Positions 43,696 through 53,690 of a stretch of 64,000 bases of DNA are shown piece by piece; position 1 is the first letter of the stretch, and each line of letters starts with the position of its first letter. Source of the stretch: Bradymonas sp963697525 (GTDB taxonomy: Bacteria; Myxococcota_A; Bradymonadia; Bradymonadales; Bradymonadaceae); the NCBI GenBank assembly GCA_963697525.1, contig OY969087.1, positions 4,712,001 through 4,776,000 on the forward strand, read 5' to 3'. The notes under the pieces were generated by a model. It searched no databases, was not told the origin of the DNA, and was given only the letters and a program-made list of their open reading frames with translations. The translations under genes and the position numbers were made by a program.

Positions 43696-45003
43696 CTACA
43701 GCGTATCCAAGTATGCCACCAGGTCGCGTCGCTCGGCGCTGGACAAGCGCGTGCCAAACGCGTGGCCGGGCGTGGTGTGAAGGCGCGCCGGGTCGAGCAG
43801 GTCGGCGAGGCTGGTCACCGAGCCATCGTGCAGGAATTGACCGCGCTGGCTCACCCGCCACAACGAGGGGATGCGCCAACGTCCGGTCGTGCGCATCGGC
43901 GACTCGGCCACCCGCGGGTCGGTGCCGATCTCGGCCAGCGAGGCCGTGCCGGCGCTGGTGCCGTCGGCGTGGTGGCAACGCGCGCACTGCGCGTCGAACA
44001 GCGCTTGGCCCCGCTTGGCCGCCGTGCCGAGGTGCGGCGAGCCGCGACCGTCCTCGCCAAGCGACCACACGTAATATGCCAGGGCCACGGCGATCTGGCG
44101 CGGGGGGCGCCGACGCTGATGCAGCGAGGTGATCATCAACGTCTCCAGGCGCACCGCCAGCGCCAGGGGGCTGTTCCGCAGCGTCGCGGCCCAGTGCAGG
44201 TAGCTCTGATGGCGCACCGCGCGCAGGTCGGTGATGGCGGTAGGGTTGTCGACGCCATCGGGCGTCACGTCGACCTGGCCGCGGCCCCAGTCGCTCGCGG
44301 CCGGGCCGCCGACATACAGCGAGGTGATCTCGTCACGCGCCAATCGGGTGTTCGTGCGCCCATAGACCAGTTGTCTGGCGGCGTCGGGGGCGCTGTGGCA
44401 CGTCGCGCAGGTGACCGCGGTGGACTCCGAGCCATCGGGCAGGCGCACGCGCACCAGCCCGCCGACGCGCCCGCGGCGGTCGACCCACAGGCCGACCTCG
44501 TCGGCGCGGGCGCGCGACTGCTGGCCGGCGACGAGCGCGGGATCGACCTCCAGCGGATAGTTCTCGAACGCCCGTCGGCCCAGCCGGAGCATGTCCTGCG
44601 CCGTCCACGGAACTTCGGCGTCGAAGACGGGGGCGAACGTCGCGTCGCTTGTGGCAAACGGGGCGCTGTCAAACCGCCCGAAATCGGCCGTGGTCACCGG
44701 GCGCACCGGCGGGTTCCACAGCGGCAGCGCGTCCCAGCCATGCTTGTTAGCCGGACTGCTATCAGCCCGACCGCCTTTAGCCTGACCGCGCGCGTAGTTG
44801 GCCAGCCGCAACTGGCTGTACCCGTTGGCCGGGTTGACCAGGCTGCGCTCGAGCGCGCGGCGACGAAACGACCGCGAGCGCACGAACCGGGGGCCGGCGT
44901 CGAGAAAGCGCGCGAGCTCGCCCTGCCCCGCCGAGTCGCCCGGCGCCACGCACCCGGCGCACAGGGCCAATGCGGCCGTCCATAGGATGAATGCTTTGCG
45001 CAT
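43696..45003 (-). CDS. Di-heme c-type cytochrome lipoprotein (cytochrome c peroxidase-like)
   Basis: 435 residues. The lipobox LCAGC gives acylated Cys18. Two heme-binding motifs are present: CATCH (199-203) and CARCH (340-344). The C-terminal domain has the peroxidase-family pattern RTTGRWRIPSLW and GQFLHDGSVTSLADLL. The N-terminal 180 residues contain a region without a recognised heme motif. It likely acts in the periplasm or on the outer membrane as an electron carrier or peroxidase. The gene begins 4 nt after the upstream Cys-rich lipoprotein gene, so they form an operon. Confidence 0.9.
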   Translation of the reverse strand: MRKAFILWTAALALCAGCVAPGDSAGQGELARFLDAGPRFVRSRSFRRRALERSLVNPANGYSQLRLANYARGQAKGGRADSSPANKHGWDALPLWNPPVRPVTTADFGRFDSAPFATSDATFAPVFDAEVPWTAQDMLRLGRRAFENYPLEVDPALVAGQQSRARADEVGLWVDRRGRVGGLVRVRLPDGSESTAVTCATCHSAPDAARQLVYGRTNTRLARDEITSLYVGGPAASDWGRGQVDVTPDGVDNPTAITDLRAVRHQSYLHWAATLRNSPLALAVRLETLMITSLHQRRRPPRQIAVALAYYVWSLGEDGRGSPHLGTAAKRGQALFDAQCARCHHADGTSAGTASLAEIGTDPRVAESPMRTTGRWRIPSLWRVSQRGQFLHDGSVTSLADLLDPARLHTTPGHAFGTRLSSAERRDLVAYLDTL

Positions 45004-45007
45004 GATG

Positions 45008-45661
45008 TTACCCGGCGCACATCATCGTCGAGCAGATCCAGTGGCTCACCGACTGGTCGAACATGCAGTAGGCGCCGCCGCCGCCACAATCGGCGTCGTC
45101 GACACACTCGTCGTCGCAGGTGTGGCAAAAGTAGCCAACGACGCCCGAGTAGCTGCCACACGAGCCAAACGAGGGGCTGCAGTAGCCGGAGTCGCCGCAG
45201 TCGGCGTCCGTGCGGCAGTTGCCCGCCAGGCAGACGTTGGCGTCGCTGCGGAAGCCGCCCTCGCAAGCACACACGCTGGAGGTCGGACAATCCGAGTCGG
45301 CGAAGCACTCGTCGTAGGTGCAATGCCATCCGTCGTGGCCATTGCCCACGCAGCGCCCGTTGTCGCCGTCGGTGCAGTCGGAGTTTTGCGTACAGTCCAT
45401 CGGGCCGCCGTAGCTCGGCCCCGGGTCGGGCTCGGTGTCCGGTCGCACGTGGTCGCAGGCCGCGGCGGCCGCCCGGTGCTGGGCAGGGACGTGCGCCAGA
45501 CAGCCCGGTCCGCCATCGCCCCCCACGTCGCTGCCCACATCCTGCCCGGCGTCGGTCTGCTGATTTTCGCCGACGTCCCACCGATCGCCGGTGGAGTTAT
45601 CCGATCCGCACCCAACGACCAACATCACGGCAACGCATACCCATATCCATCGAAGCTTCAT
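45008..45661 (-). CDS. Cys-rich lipoprotein in operon with the di-heme cytochrome
   Basis: 217 residues. Lipobox MLVVGC. A Gly/Asp linker (about 20-50) precedes an isolated Cys, an Ala/His/Pro stretch, then about 120 residues with some 20 Cys in CxxNSDC, CxGNGxxxWxC, CFADSDC, CRTDADC and CVDDADC units. Such DxxC repeats are expected to form disulfide-stabilised surface domains. It lies 4 nt upstream of the cytochrome start. Related in style to the lipoprotein at 27803-28690. Confidence 0.87.
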   Translation of the reverse strand: MKLRWIWVCVAVMLVVGCGSDNSTGDRWDVGENQQTDAGQDVGSDVGGDGGPGCLAHVPAQHRAAAAACDHVRPDTEPDPGPSYGGPMDCTQNSDCTDGDNGRCVGNGHDGWHCTYDECFADSDCPTSSVCACEGGFRSDANVCLAGNCRTDADCGDSGYCSPSFGSCGSYSGVVGYFCHTCDDECVDDADCGGGGAYCMFDQSVSHWICSTMMCAG

Positions 45662-45780
45662 CGTCTCAAATCCTCATCTATGGCAATCAACACAATTCGT
45701 CGGGTAGACCACACAGCAAGACACGTGCCACGCGAGCAACCGGCGTGAGAGGCGTGGGAGGGCCCGCGGGAGGGCCGTCG

Positions 45781-45796
45781 GCCTCAGATTCCTGAG
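45781..45796 (-). terminator. Hairpin after the double ABC ATPase gene
   Basis: CCTCAG and CTGAGG (45781-45786, 45791-45796) form a 6-bp stem with an ATTC loop 28 nt past the stop at 45824. No T-run, so termination is uncertain. Confidence 0.3.
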
Positions 45797-45823
45797 GTCG
45801 CGTGATCGGGATGTCGTTGGGGC

Positions 45824-47467
45824 TCAGGCGGTGGATGCGTCGCGCGTCTTCGACTGGCGCGACACGTCTGCGGCGAAGATGAACTCGCGCACGCGCTCGT
45901 CGTCGGACTCTAGAAGGGATGCCGGCGATCCCTCGGCGATGATCTCACCGTGGTGCAGCAGCGCGACCTTGTCGGCGATGCGGAAGGTCTGGGCCATGTC
46001 GTGGCTGATGACGATGCTGGTCACGTCGAAGGACTCCTGGGTCTCGACGATCATATCCTCGACGTACTTCGCCAGGATGGGGTCCTGGCCGGTGGTGGGC
46101 TCGTCGTAGATCATCAGGGTGGGCTCGGTGATCAGCGCACGCGCCAGGCTGACGCGTTTTTGCTGGCCATTGGAGATCTCGTTGGGGAAGTCGTCACGCA
46201 CCCCGGTCAGCCGAAGCTTCTCGAGAATCGCCTCGACCTTCGGGCGCGCCTGCGCCGGGGTCGCCGCGCCGCGCTCGACCAGCGGGAAGGCGACGTTTTC
46301 GGCCACCGTCATCGAGTCGAACAGCGTGGCGTGCTGGAAGAGCATGCCGATGTGGGTGCGCATCTGGCGAAGCTCGGTCTCGCTCAGGGCGGTCAGCTCT
46401 TGGCCAAATACCTCCACGTTGCCCCGGTCGGGGCGGATCAGCCCCAGGATATGCTTCATCATCACGCTCTTTCCCGAGCCGCTGGCCCCGATGAGCACGG
46501 TGATCTTGTCCTTGGGAGCGCTGAACGACACGCCCTTGAGCACCTCGTTGCTGCCAAAGGTCTTGTAGACGTCGCTCACCTGCACGGCATACTCGGTATC
46601 CTGGTCGAACTCGACGGAGGCGGCCGTCTCGGCGCTGATATCGGCCTTATTGGCCCCGGAGAGCAATTGCTGGACGCGCTCGTCGTCGCTGTGGCGGATC
46701 TCGTCGGGCGGGCCGTGGGCGATGATCTTGCCGCCGTGCAAGATCGCGATGCTGTCGGCCAGGCGCATCGTCGAGGCGATGTCGTGGCTGATGATCACAC
46801 TGGTCAGCTCGAAGCGCTCGGTGATGTCGAGCACCATGTCGTCGACGAACTCCATCATGATGGGGTCGAGGCCGGTGGTGGGCTCGTCGAACAGGACGAC
46901 CTCGGGGTTGCCGATGATCGCGCGCGCCAGGCTAACCCGCTTTTTCATGCCGCCGGACAGCGACGACGGAAACGCGTCGAGCACGTGGCCCAGCCCCAGA
47001 TCCTCGAGGATCTCGGCGGCGCGCTCCTGGGCGTCCCCGATGGACATCGCGTTGTTTTCGACCAGCGGGAAGGCGGCGTTGTCCAGCACCGACATGGAGT
47101 CGAACAACGCGTAGTTTTGGAAGAGCGTGCCGATGCGTTTTCGCTGGCGGTCGAGCTCGACGTCGCCCATCTGGCGGGTGTCTTCGCCGAACAGCAGGAC
47201 CTCGCCGTCGTCGGGCTCGAGCAGGCCGTTCATATGCTTGATGAGCACGGACTTGCCCGAGGCGGACGCGCCCATGATGACGGTGATCTCGCCGGGACGA
47301 ATGGTCAGCGACAGCCCGTCGAGCACGACCTTGCCGTCGAAGGACTTGTGCACGTCCACCAACTCGATGACGGGCTTGGACGGGTCGACCGGCCAGCGCG
47401 CCACGTCGGGCACCAGCAAGTTTTTGCGCGCCTGGGCGGGCTCGGTGTGGTTGTCGGAGTCGCTCAT
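45824..47467 (-). CDS. Fused double MlaF-like ABC ATPase
   Basis: 547 residues, two complete ATPase domains in one chain. Domain 1: Walker A GASASGKS (66-73), signature LSGGMKKR (170-177), Walker B VLFDEPTTGLDP, H-loop IISHD. Domain 2: Walker A GASGSGKS (327-334), altered signature ISNGQQKR (431-438), Walker B MIYDEPTTGQDP, H-loop VISHD. The LSGG-M-KKRVSLARAI motif and similarity of both halves to MlaF/MCE-type phospholipid ATPases are clear, but those enzymes are normally separate homodimers. No MlaE or MlaD gene is adjacent. It should energise phospholipid or MCE-type transport at the inner membrane. Confidence 0.92.
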   Translation of the reverse strand: MSDSDNHTEPAQARKNLLVPDVARWPVDPSKPVIELVDVHKSFDGKVVLDGLSLTIRPGEITVIMGASASGKSVLIKHMNGLLEPDDGEVLLFGEDTRQMGDVELDRQRKRIGTLFQNYALFDSMSVLDNAAFPLVENNAMSIGDAQERAAEILEDLGLGHVLDAFPSSLSGGMKKRVSLARAIIGNPEVVLFDEPTTGLDPIMMEFVDDMVLDITERFELTSVIISHDIASTMRLADSIAILHGGKIIAHGPPDEIRHSDDERVQQLLSGANKADISAETAASVEFDQDTEYAVQVSDVYKTFGSNEVLKGVSFSAPKDKITVLIGASGSGKSVMMKHILGLIRPDRGNVEVFGQELTALSETELRQMRTHIGMLFQHATLFDSMTVAENVAFPLVERGAATPAQARPKVEAILEKLRLTGVRDDFPNEISNGQQKRVSLARALITEPTLMIYDEPTTGQDPILAKYVEDMIVETQESFDVTSIVISHDMAQTFRIADKVALLHHGEIIAEGSPASLLESDDERVREFIFAADVSRQSKTRDASTA

Positions 47468-47541
47468 GGAAGTCGACGAGAGCGTCGATCTGCTGTAAAA
47501 CGGTAAAGTTGCAACGCCACCACCAGTCTGGACCTTTCCTC

Positions 47542-47874
47542 ATGGCAGCGCAAACGATCGACGAGCTCAACGACGCCAACTTCGAACACGCCGTACTGCG
47601 CGGTGCCAAGCCCACCATCGTTCAATTCTGGGCCCCATGGTCGCTGTCGTGTCAGCGCGCGTGCGTTGGCTTCGAGACGCTCGCCGAGGAATTCGACGAC
47701 GCGGTCGCCGTCTTCCGGCTCAACGTCGACGATCACCCGCAGACGGCGACCAACTACAGCGTGACCAACCTGCCCTCCTTCGTCCTCTTCGAAGACGGCG
47801 CGACCACCGCGCGCGTCTCCGGCTCGGCGTCACCCAAGGCCCTTCGCCGCCTCTTCGAAAAAGCGACCAGCTGA
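47542..47874 (+). CDS. Thioredoxin-fold protein with an SLSC active site
   Basis: 110 residues from the ATG at 47542; upstream in-frame codons lack a Shine-Dalgarno. Thioredoxin landmarks are present: IVQFWAPW (27-33), the cis-Pro in NLPSFVLFEDG and the C-terminal helix. The CGPC motif is replaced by SLSC (34-37), so the nucleophilic first Cys is Ser and only Cys37 remains, with an extra Cys41 four residues on. It therefore cannot cycle as a normal dithiol thioredoxin. It may be a monothiol, chaperone or binding protein. No signal peptide. Divergent from the double ATPase gene. Confidence 0.85.
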   Translation: MAAQTIDELNDANFEHAVLRGAKPTIVQFWAPWSLSCQRACVGFETLAEEFDDAVAVFRLNVDDHPQTATNYSVTNLPSFVLFEDGATTARVSGSASPKALRRLFEKATS

Positions 47875-47904
47875 GCCACCGCGCTCGACTAAGCCATCCG
47901 TCGG

Positions 47905-49017
47905 CTAAGCCATCAACGGCTTTCGCCGCATGCTGACGTTGAGCAACAGCCCCAGGGCGAGCATCATCGTGAGCATGCTGCTGCCCCCGTAACTCATCAA
48001 CGGCAACGTCAACCCGACGACCGGCAAGATGCCGGTGACCATGCCCAGGTTGACCACGATATGCCAGAAGAACAGCGCCGCGACCCCCACGCCGACGTGG
48101 GCGCCGAAGCGATCGCGCGCGCTGGCAGAGATGCGCAGACACCACAACAGCAGCGCCATGTACAGGCTCAACAGAAAGAGCATGCCCATAAAGCCGTGTT
48201 CTTCGGCCCAGTTGGCGGCCACGAAGTCGTTTTCGTGCTCCGGGACGAAGCCCTTCTGGATCTGAGTGCCCCCGTTGCCCTTGCCCCACACACGACCCGA
48301 CCCGAAGGCGATCTCCGATTGGCGCACCTGCCAGGATTTTCCGTACTCGTCGTTATCCAGATGCAAAAACGAGGTCACCCGATCCTTCTGGTAGTCCTTC
48401 ATGCCGAAGGCCCACACGAAGGGCAGCGACACCACGCCGATGAGCACCAGCGCAGCGATGCTCTGCCAGCGCATCCCCTCGAACAAGACCATGGTCATGA
48501 AGATCGCCACGATCACCAGCGAGGTGCCCAGGTCGGGCTGGACGAGCACGAAAAACACCCCGCCGCCGACGATGGCCGCCGGTCGAATGAGCTGGAACAA
48601 GCCGTAGGGCTCGGCCTGGTCCTTCTGGTGGAAATAGCGCGCGGTGATGACGATCACGGTCACCTTGAGCAGCTCGGAGGGCTGCATCAGGAAAAAACCG
48701 AAGTTCAACCAACGTTTCGATCCGTTGAGCTCGGTGCCCACCAAAAGCACGCCCAGCAGCAGCAGCACCGAGCCGCCGTATAGGATATACGCCCAGCGCT
48801 CGATGACCCGATAGTCCACCAGCGAGATCCCGCCGATGAGCCCGAGCCCGCAGATGAACCACACCGCCTGGCGCAGGTGCAGCGCGAAGCCGCCGGTGGC
48901 GGTCGACGCGGTCCACAGGTTGAAGATCCCCAAGGCGCCGATGGCCAAGATGATCGCCAGCAGCGGCCAGTCGATCCGCTCCCACAGGACCTGCAACTTC
49001 CCAGATGGCGCCTCCAT
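47905..49017 (-). CDS. rodA: Peptidoglycan glycosyltransferase RodA
   Basis: 370 residues with about ten transmembrane helices. The SEDS pattern is clear: SKRWLNFGFFLMQPSELLK, FFVLVQPDLGTSLV, GKGNGGTQIQKGFVPE, NDFVAANWAEEHGF and LPLMSYGGSSML near the C-terminus. It polymerises lipid II for lateral wall growth together with PBP2. The ATG at 49017 shares its A with the TGA of mrdA (TGATG), indicating translational coupling. A TTG one codon earlier is unlikely. Confidence 0.96.
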   Translation of the reverse strand: MEAPSGKLQVLWERIDWPLLAIILAIGALGIFNLWTASTATGGFALHLRQAVWFICGLGLIGGISLVDYRVIERWAYILYGGSVLLLLGVLLVGTELNGSKRWLNFGFFLMQPSELLKVTVIVITARYFHQKDQAEPYGLFQLIRPAAIVGGGVFFVLVQPDLGTSLVIVAIFMTMVLFEGMRWQSIAALVLIGVVSLPFVWAFGMKDYQKDRVTSFLHLDNDEYGKSWQVRQSEIAFGSGRVWGKGNGGTQIQKGFVPEHENDFVAANWAEEHGFMGMLFLLSLYMALLLWCLRISASARDRFGAHVGVGVAALFFWHIVVNLGMVTGILPVVGLTLPLMSYGGSSMLTMMLALGLLLNVSMRRKPLMA

Positions 49018-50945
49018 CAATCCTCCGATCCGGCGTGGGCAGGTGACGAGGACGCGGCCGCCTTCTTGGCGGCGGCCTTTTGCTTCAATTCAAAGTATTT
49101 CTTGATGGTCTTCATCGCGACGGGCCCGGCGTTCGAGCCGCCGTGGCCTCCGTGCTGCAGGAAGACGACCACGACGATCTCGGGGTGCTTGCTGGGGGCG
49201 TAGGAGGCAAACCAGGCGTGGTCGCGAAGCATGTACTTCTGATTGCGGTTGGCGACATGCACCGCCCCGATGGAGTGCACCTGCGCGGTGCCGGTCTTGC
49301 CGGACACCTCGATATTGTCGAGCCGGTGCGTGTAGGCGGTGCCGCCGTCCTCGTTGACGACCTTCCACAGCCCCTCGCGAATCGTCTCGATTGTTTCTTT
49401 CGAAAATCCGAGGTGGCGGCGCACCTTCGAGGGATACTCGAATAATGTCTGTCCGGAGGCGCTGCGAATCTGGTCGACCAGCTTGGGGTAAAACAGCTTC
49501 CCCCCGTTGGCGATGGACCCGTAGGCCAGCGCCAACTGCAGCGGCGTGACCAGGGTGTCGCCCTGCCCGATGACCGTGTTCAGCGCGAATCCGTATTGGT
49601 AGCCGTTGGGGCCGCGTTTTCGGTACCATTCCTTGGTGGGCACCCGCCCGGCGCTCTCGTTGTTGATGCCGATGCCGGTGCGCTCGCCGAATCCGTAGCG
49701 GTAGGCGTATTTGGCCAACGTGTCGATGCCGAGCTCGTCAGCCACGTGGTAGAAATACACGTCGCAGGAGTGCTGCAGGGCCTCGGAGACGTTGAGCGGG
49801 CCGTGGCCGCCCCAATATTTCCAGCAGCGAAAGCGCCGCCCGCCGAAATTGTACCCGCCGTTGCACGTGACGGTGTCCTCGGGGGTCATCAGCCCCTCTT
49901 CGAGCGCCGCCGCCGCCCCGACCACCTTGTAGACCGATCCCGGGAAATAGGCGTTGACCGTCTTGTCGATCATCGGTTTGAACGGGTCGTTGTCGATGCG
50001 CATCTTCTCGAGCGCCGACAGCCGGCCGGTCCAGGAGTTGGGGTTGATGCTCGGCTTGCTGACCAGCGCCAGGACGCTGCCGTCGCGCGGGTCCAGGGCG
50101 ACCACCCCACCGGAGGGATAGTCGCGCATGGCCTGGTCGATGGTCTCCATCAGGTCGGCGTCGAGCGTGGTCACCAGGTCGCGCCCGGGCACCGGCTTGA
50201 TCTTCTGGTAGTCGCCGATGAGGAAGCGCGTCTGGGCCTCGTCCTGGGGAATGCCGCGGGCGTCGACCACCTGGCGGTCGACACCCGGCGAGCCGCGCAG
50301 CACCTCCTCGTACTCGCGCTCCAGGCCCATGCGGCCGATATAGTCACCGGCCTGGTAGCCGTAGGGCCCCAGCCGGTTGAGCTCCTTGGAGGTGACCTCG
50401 CCGAGAAACCCGATGGCGTGGGCGCCCACGTGGTTGAGCGGGTAATTGCGGTGCGAGGTGGGACGCACCTCCACGCCGGGCATGCGGATCTTGTCGGTCT
50501 CCAGGGCGGCGACCTCGGCACGGGTGGCGTCGGTGCGCACGAGCACCTGGCCGACGTTGCTCTTGGCGCGGTGGCGAATATGCTCGACCTCGGCGTCCGA
50601 CAGGTGCAGGTAGCGCTTGAGCAACCCAAGGGTCTGCTTGGTGTCGTGGCTGCGGAAGATGTGCGGCACGACGTAGACGTCGAACGACGGGCGGTTCTCC
50701 GCCAGGACCTTGCCGTGGCGGTCGAGGATGCGCCCGCGCGGCGCCGGCAGGTCGATGTCCCGGATGATATTCTCGGTACTGGCGCGGTAATATTCGTCGC
50801 CGTGGAGCACCTGCAGGTCCCACAGCCGGGCGATCAGGCACAAAAAAGCGACCGTAAACCCGATCGCCAGCCAGACATACCGGCCGTTGTAGTAGTCGAT
50901 GCCCCCGCTTCGCCCACGGTTGGGGATATGTGACGAACTCGACAT
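49017..50945 (-). CDS. mrdA: Penicillin-binding protein 2 (class B transpeptidase)
   Basis: 642 residues. An N-terminal transmembrane helix (about 25-45) is followed by the PBP dimerisation/pedestal domain (about 55-250) and the transpeptidase domain (about 275-610). The catalytic motifs are SVYK (FPGSVYKVV, active Ser), SCD in HSCDVYFYHV as the SxN-equivalent, and KTG in VSGKTGTAQV. The C-terminus is Lys/Ala-rich. It cross-links glycan made by RodA in the elongasome. It follows mreD after 25 nt and overlaps rodA. Confidence 0.96.
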   Translation of the reverse strand: MSSSSHIPNRGRSGGIDYYNGRYVWLAIGFTVAFLCLIARLWDLQVLHGDEYYRASTENIIRDIDLPAPRGRILDRHGKVLAENRPSFDVYVVPHIFRSHDTKQTLGLLKRYLHLSDAEVEHIRHRAKSNVGQVLVRTDATRAEVAALETDKIRMPGVEVRPTSHRNYPLNHVGAHAIGFLGEVTSKELNRLGPYGYQAGDYIGRMGLEREYEEVLRGSPGVDRQVVDARGIPQDEAQTRFLIGDYQKIKPVPGRDLVTTLDADLMETIDQAMRDYPSGGVVALDPRDGSVLALVSKPSINPNSWTGRLSALEKMRIDNDPFKPMIDKTVNAYFPGSVYKVVGAAAALEEGLMTPEDTVTCNGGYNFGGRRFRCWKYWGGHGPLNVSEALQHSCDVYFYHVADELGIDTLAKYAYRYGFGERTGIGINNESAGRVPTKEWYRKRGPNGYQYGFALNTVIGQGDTLVTPLQLALAYGSIANGGKLFYPKLVDQIRSASGQTLFEYPSKVRRHLGFSKETIETIREGLWKVVNEDGGTAYTHRLDNIEVSGKTGTAQVHSIGAVHVANRNQKYMLRDHAWFASYAPSKHPEIVVVVFLQHGGHGGSNAGPVAMKTIKKYFELKQKAAAKKAAASSSPAHAGSED

Positions 50946-50970
50946 CGACCGCGCTATTCCTTCCAGGAGT

Positions 50971-51486
50971 TCATGACAAGCCCATCATCCCGCGTCCATT
51001 GCGCGGGTCGAGCGCCCGGTCCAGGCGCGTGAACAGCGCGCCCAGCGGCCAGGCCACCAGCGCCGCGCCGATGGCGCCGGGGATGGCGCCCCAGAGCAAC
51101 GCGTAGATCAAACGTGAGTTGGGCTGAAAGAGCAAGAACATCAACACCATCACCCCGGTTTGCACCCCCACGGTGACCATCGCCAGCATGGCCTGCGAGA
51201 AGCCCCACTCCGACTCGATGCTGCCGCGGGCCAGGCGCAGCAAGAAGAACACCACCACCAGCGACAACGAATAATACCCGGACGGGCCGCCCACCAGCCA
51301 TTCAATGGGCACGAGCAAACACGCCAAAATCAACGCCCCGGAGACGAAGTTGCGCCGAAGCGCCAGAAACATCGTCAGCGCCACCGCCGTCTGCAGCGAC
51401 CAGCCGTCGACGCCCACCGCCGCGAGCAGCGCGCTCTCCAGGAGCAGCGCGGCCATCGCGAGCAACCATGTCAACCAGCCTGGCAT
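50971..51486 (-). CDS. mreD: Rod shape-determining protein MreD
   Basis: 171 residues, five to six hydrophobic helices (WLTWLLAMAALLLESALL, LVVVFFLLRLARG, GVMVLMFLLFQ). Sequence conservation of MreD is low; identity rests on size, membrane topology and position between mreC and mrdA. It anchors the MreB-MreC elongasome in the inner membrane. Confidence 0.88.
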   Translation of the reverse strand: MPGWLTWLLAMAALLLESALLAAVGVDGWSLQTAVALTMFLALRRNFVSGALILACLLVPIEWLVGGPSGYYSLSLVVVFFLLRLARGSIESEWGFSQAMLAMVTVGVQTGVMVLMFLLFQPNSRLIYALLWGAIPGAIGAALVAWPLGALFTRLDRALDPRNGRGMMGLS

Positions 51487-51498
51487 CGTGAGCCCATC

Positions 51499-52338
51499 CT
51501 ACTTCTGTTGGCCAGTGATGACGAAGACTTCTTCGAGGCGCGAGAAGTCGACCGCCGGTTTCAAGCGCACCTCCTGGAACAGCCCGCGCTGGGCGTTGTC
51601 CACCGAGGCGACCTTGCCGATGATCAGCTCCTTGGGAAACACCCCGCCCTTGCCGCCGGTGACGAGCACGTCGCCTTTGCGCACCACGTCCTTCTGGGTC
51701 AGGTAGGAGACCTTGGCCAGGTAGTCGCGCTCGTGGCCCAGCCCCTCGACGATGCCCGGCGCGCGATTGCGCTGGCTGACCGCGTCGATGCGGCTTCGCG
51801 GGTCGGAGACGATGATCACGTCGGCGTATTTGCCGTAGACCTCGTGGATCTGGCCGACGACGCCGCCGGCGACCACCACCGGCTCGCGGGGGGCGAGCTT
51901 CTCGTCGGTCTCCAATTTGATGCGCAGCACGCGGAAATACGGGCTGATATCGCGCCCGACGACCCGGGCGGGCACCAGATGGTATTCGGGGTGCTTTTTC
52001 TCGAAGCCCACCAATTTGCGCAGGCGGGCGTTCTCCTGAAGCACACCGATCAGGCGGGTATTCTCTTCGCGCAGCTGGGCGAGCTGCTGGCGAAGCCGCT
52101 TGTTCTCGGCCGCCAGGTCGCCGTCGGTCAGCCGGCTCCACAGCCCGCCCAGCCAGGCGACGGCGTGATAGGCGCTGGCCTCGCTGAACGCCAACCCGCT
52201 GTGGACGGCCTGCACCGGCTTGTTCGACGGGGGCCGGCCCACCTTGACGCCGCCGCCGGTGGCGAGCATCCCCAGCGGGATGACCACCAGCAGCAACGCC
52301 ACTAGTTTGGCGCGATGGTTGAACAGAAGGTCGAACAT
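51499..52338 (-). CDS. mreC: Rod shape-determining protein MreC
   Basis: 279 residues. A short cytoplasmic N-terminus and one transmembrane helix (AKLVALLLVVIPLGMLA) precede a coiled coil (about 65-100, AENKRLRQQLAQLREENTRL) and the periplasmic beta-domain pair (about 110-275). Conserved GVVGQIHEVYGKYADVIIVSD and QKDVVRKGDVLVTGG are present. It links MreB to PBP2 and regulates lateral wall synthesis. It lies 20 nt after the mreB stop. That gap holds an AGGGGC/GCCCCT hairpin that may tune translation. Confidence 0.93.
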   Translation of the reverse strand: MFDLLFNHRAKLVALLLVVIPLGMLATGGGVKVGRPPSNKPVQAVHSGLAFSEASAYHAVAWLGGLWSRLTDGDLAAENKRLRQQLAQLREENTRLIGVLQENARLRKLVGFEKKHPEYHLVPARVVGRDISPYFRVLRIKLETDEKLAPREPVVVAGGVVGQIHEVYGKYADVIIVSDPRSRIDAVSQRNRAPGIVEGLGHERDYLAKVSYLTQKDVVRKGDVLVTGGKGGVFPKELIIGKVASVDNAQRGLFQEVRLKPAVDFSRLEEVFVITGQQK

Positions 52339-52358
52339 GATGGAAGGGGCTTGCCCCT

Positions 52359-53400
<1,042 letters not shown>

Positions 53401-53690
53401 GTCTGACTTCAATCAAAACGAGTCGCGGCCTAAACCGACCCCGGTCGGCTGGCCAAGTCCAGCGCCCGCAGGCGCACTTTTGCCCGAGGGTTTCCTAGCA
53501 TTGGAACCCACGGGTCTACAAGAAGAACGGAAGATTCCACGCCCGCCGTCCCTTGCATTGGGGGTGGGCAGTCGTTAACATCTGCCGCCTTTCGCTACAG
53601 GCACGAAACTAACAATATCGGCGATTTATTCGCGAGCGACTATACAGTCCACACAGTTCTTCCCCACATCGAACAACGAGCAGGTAACCA

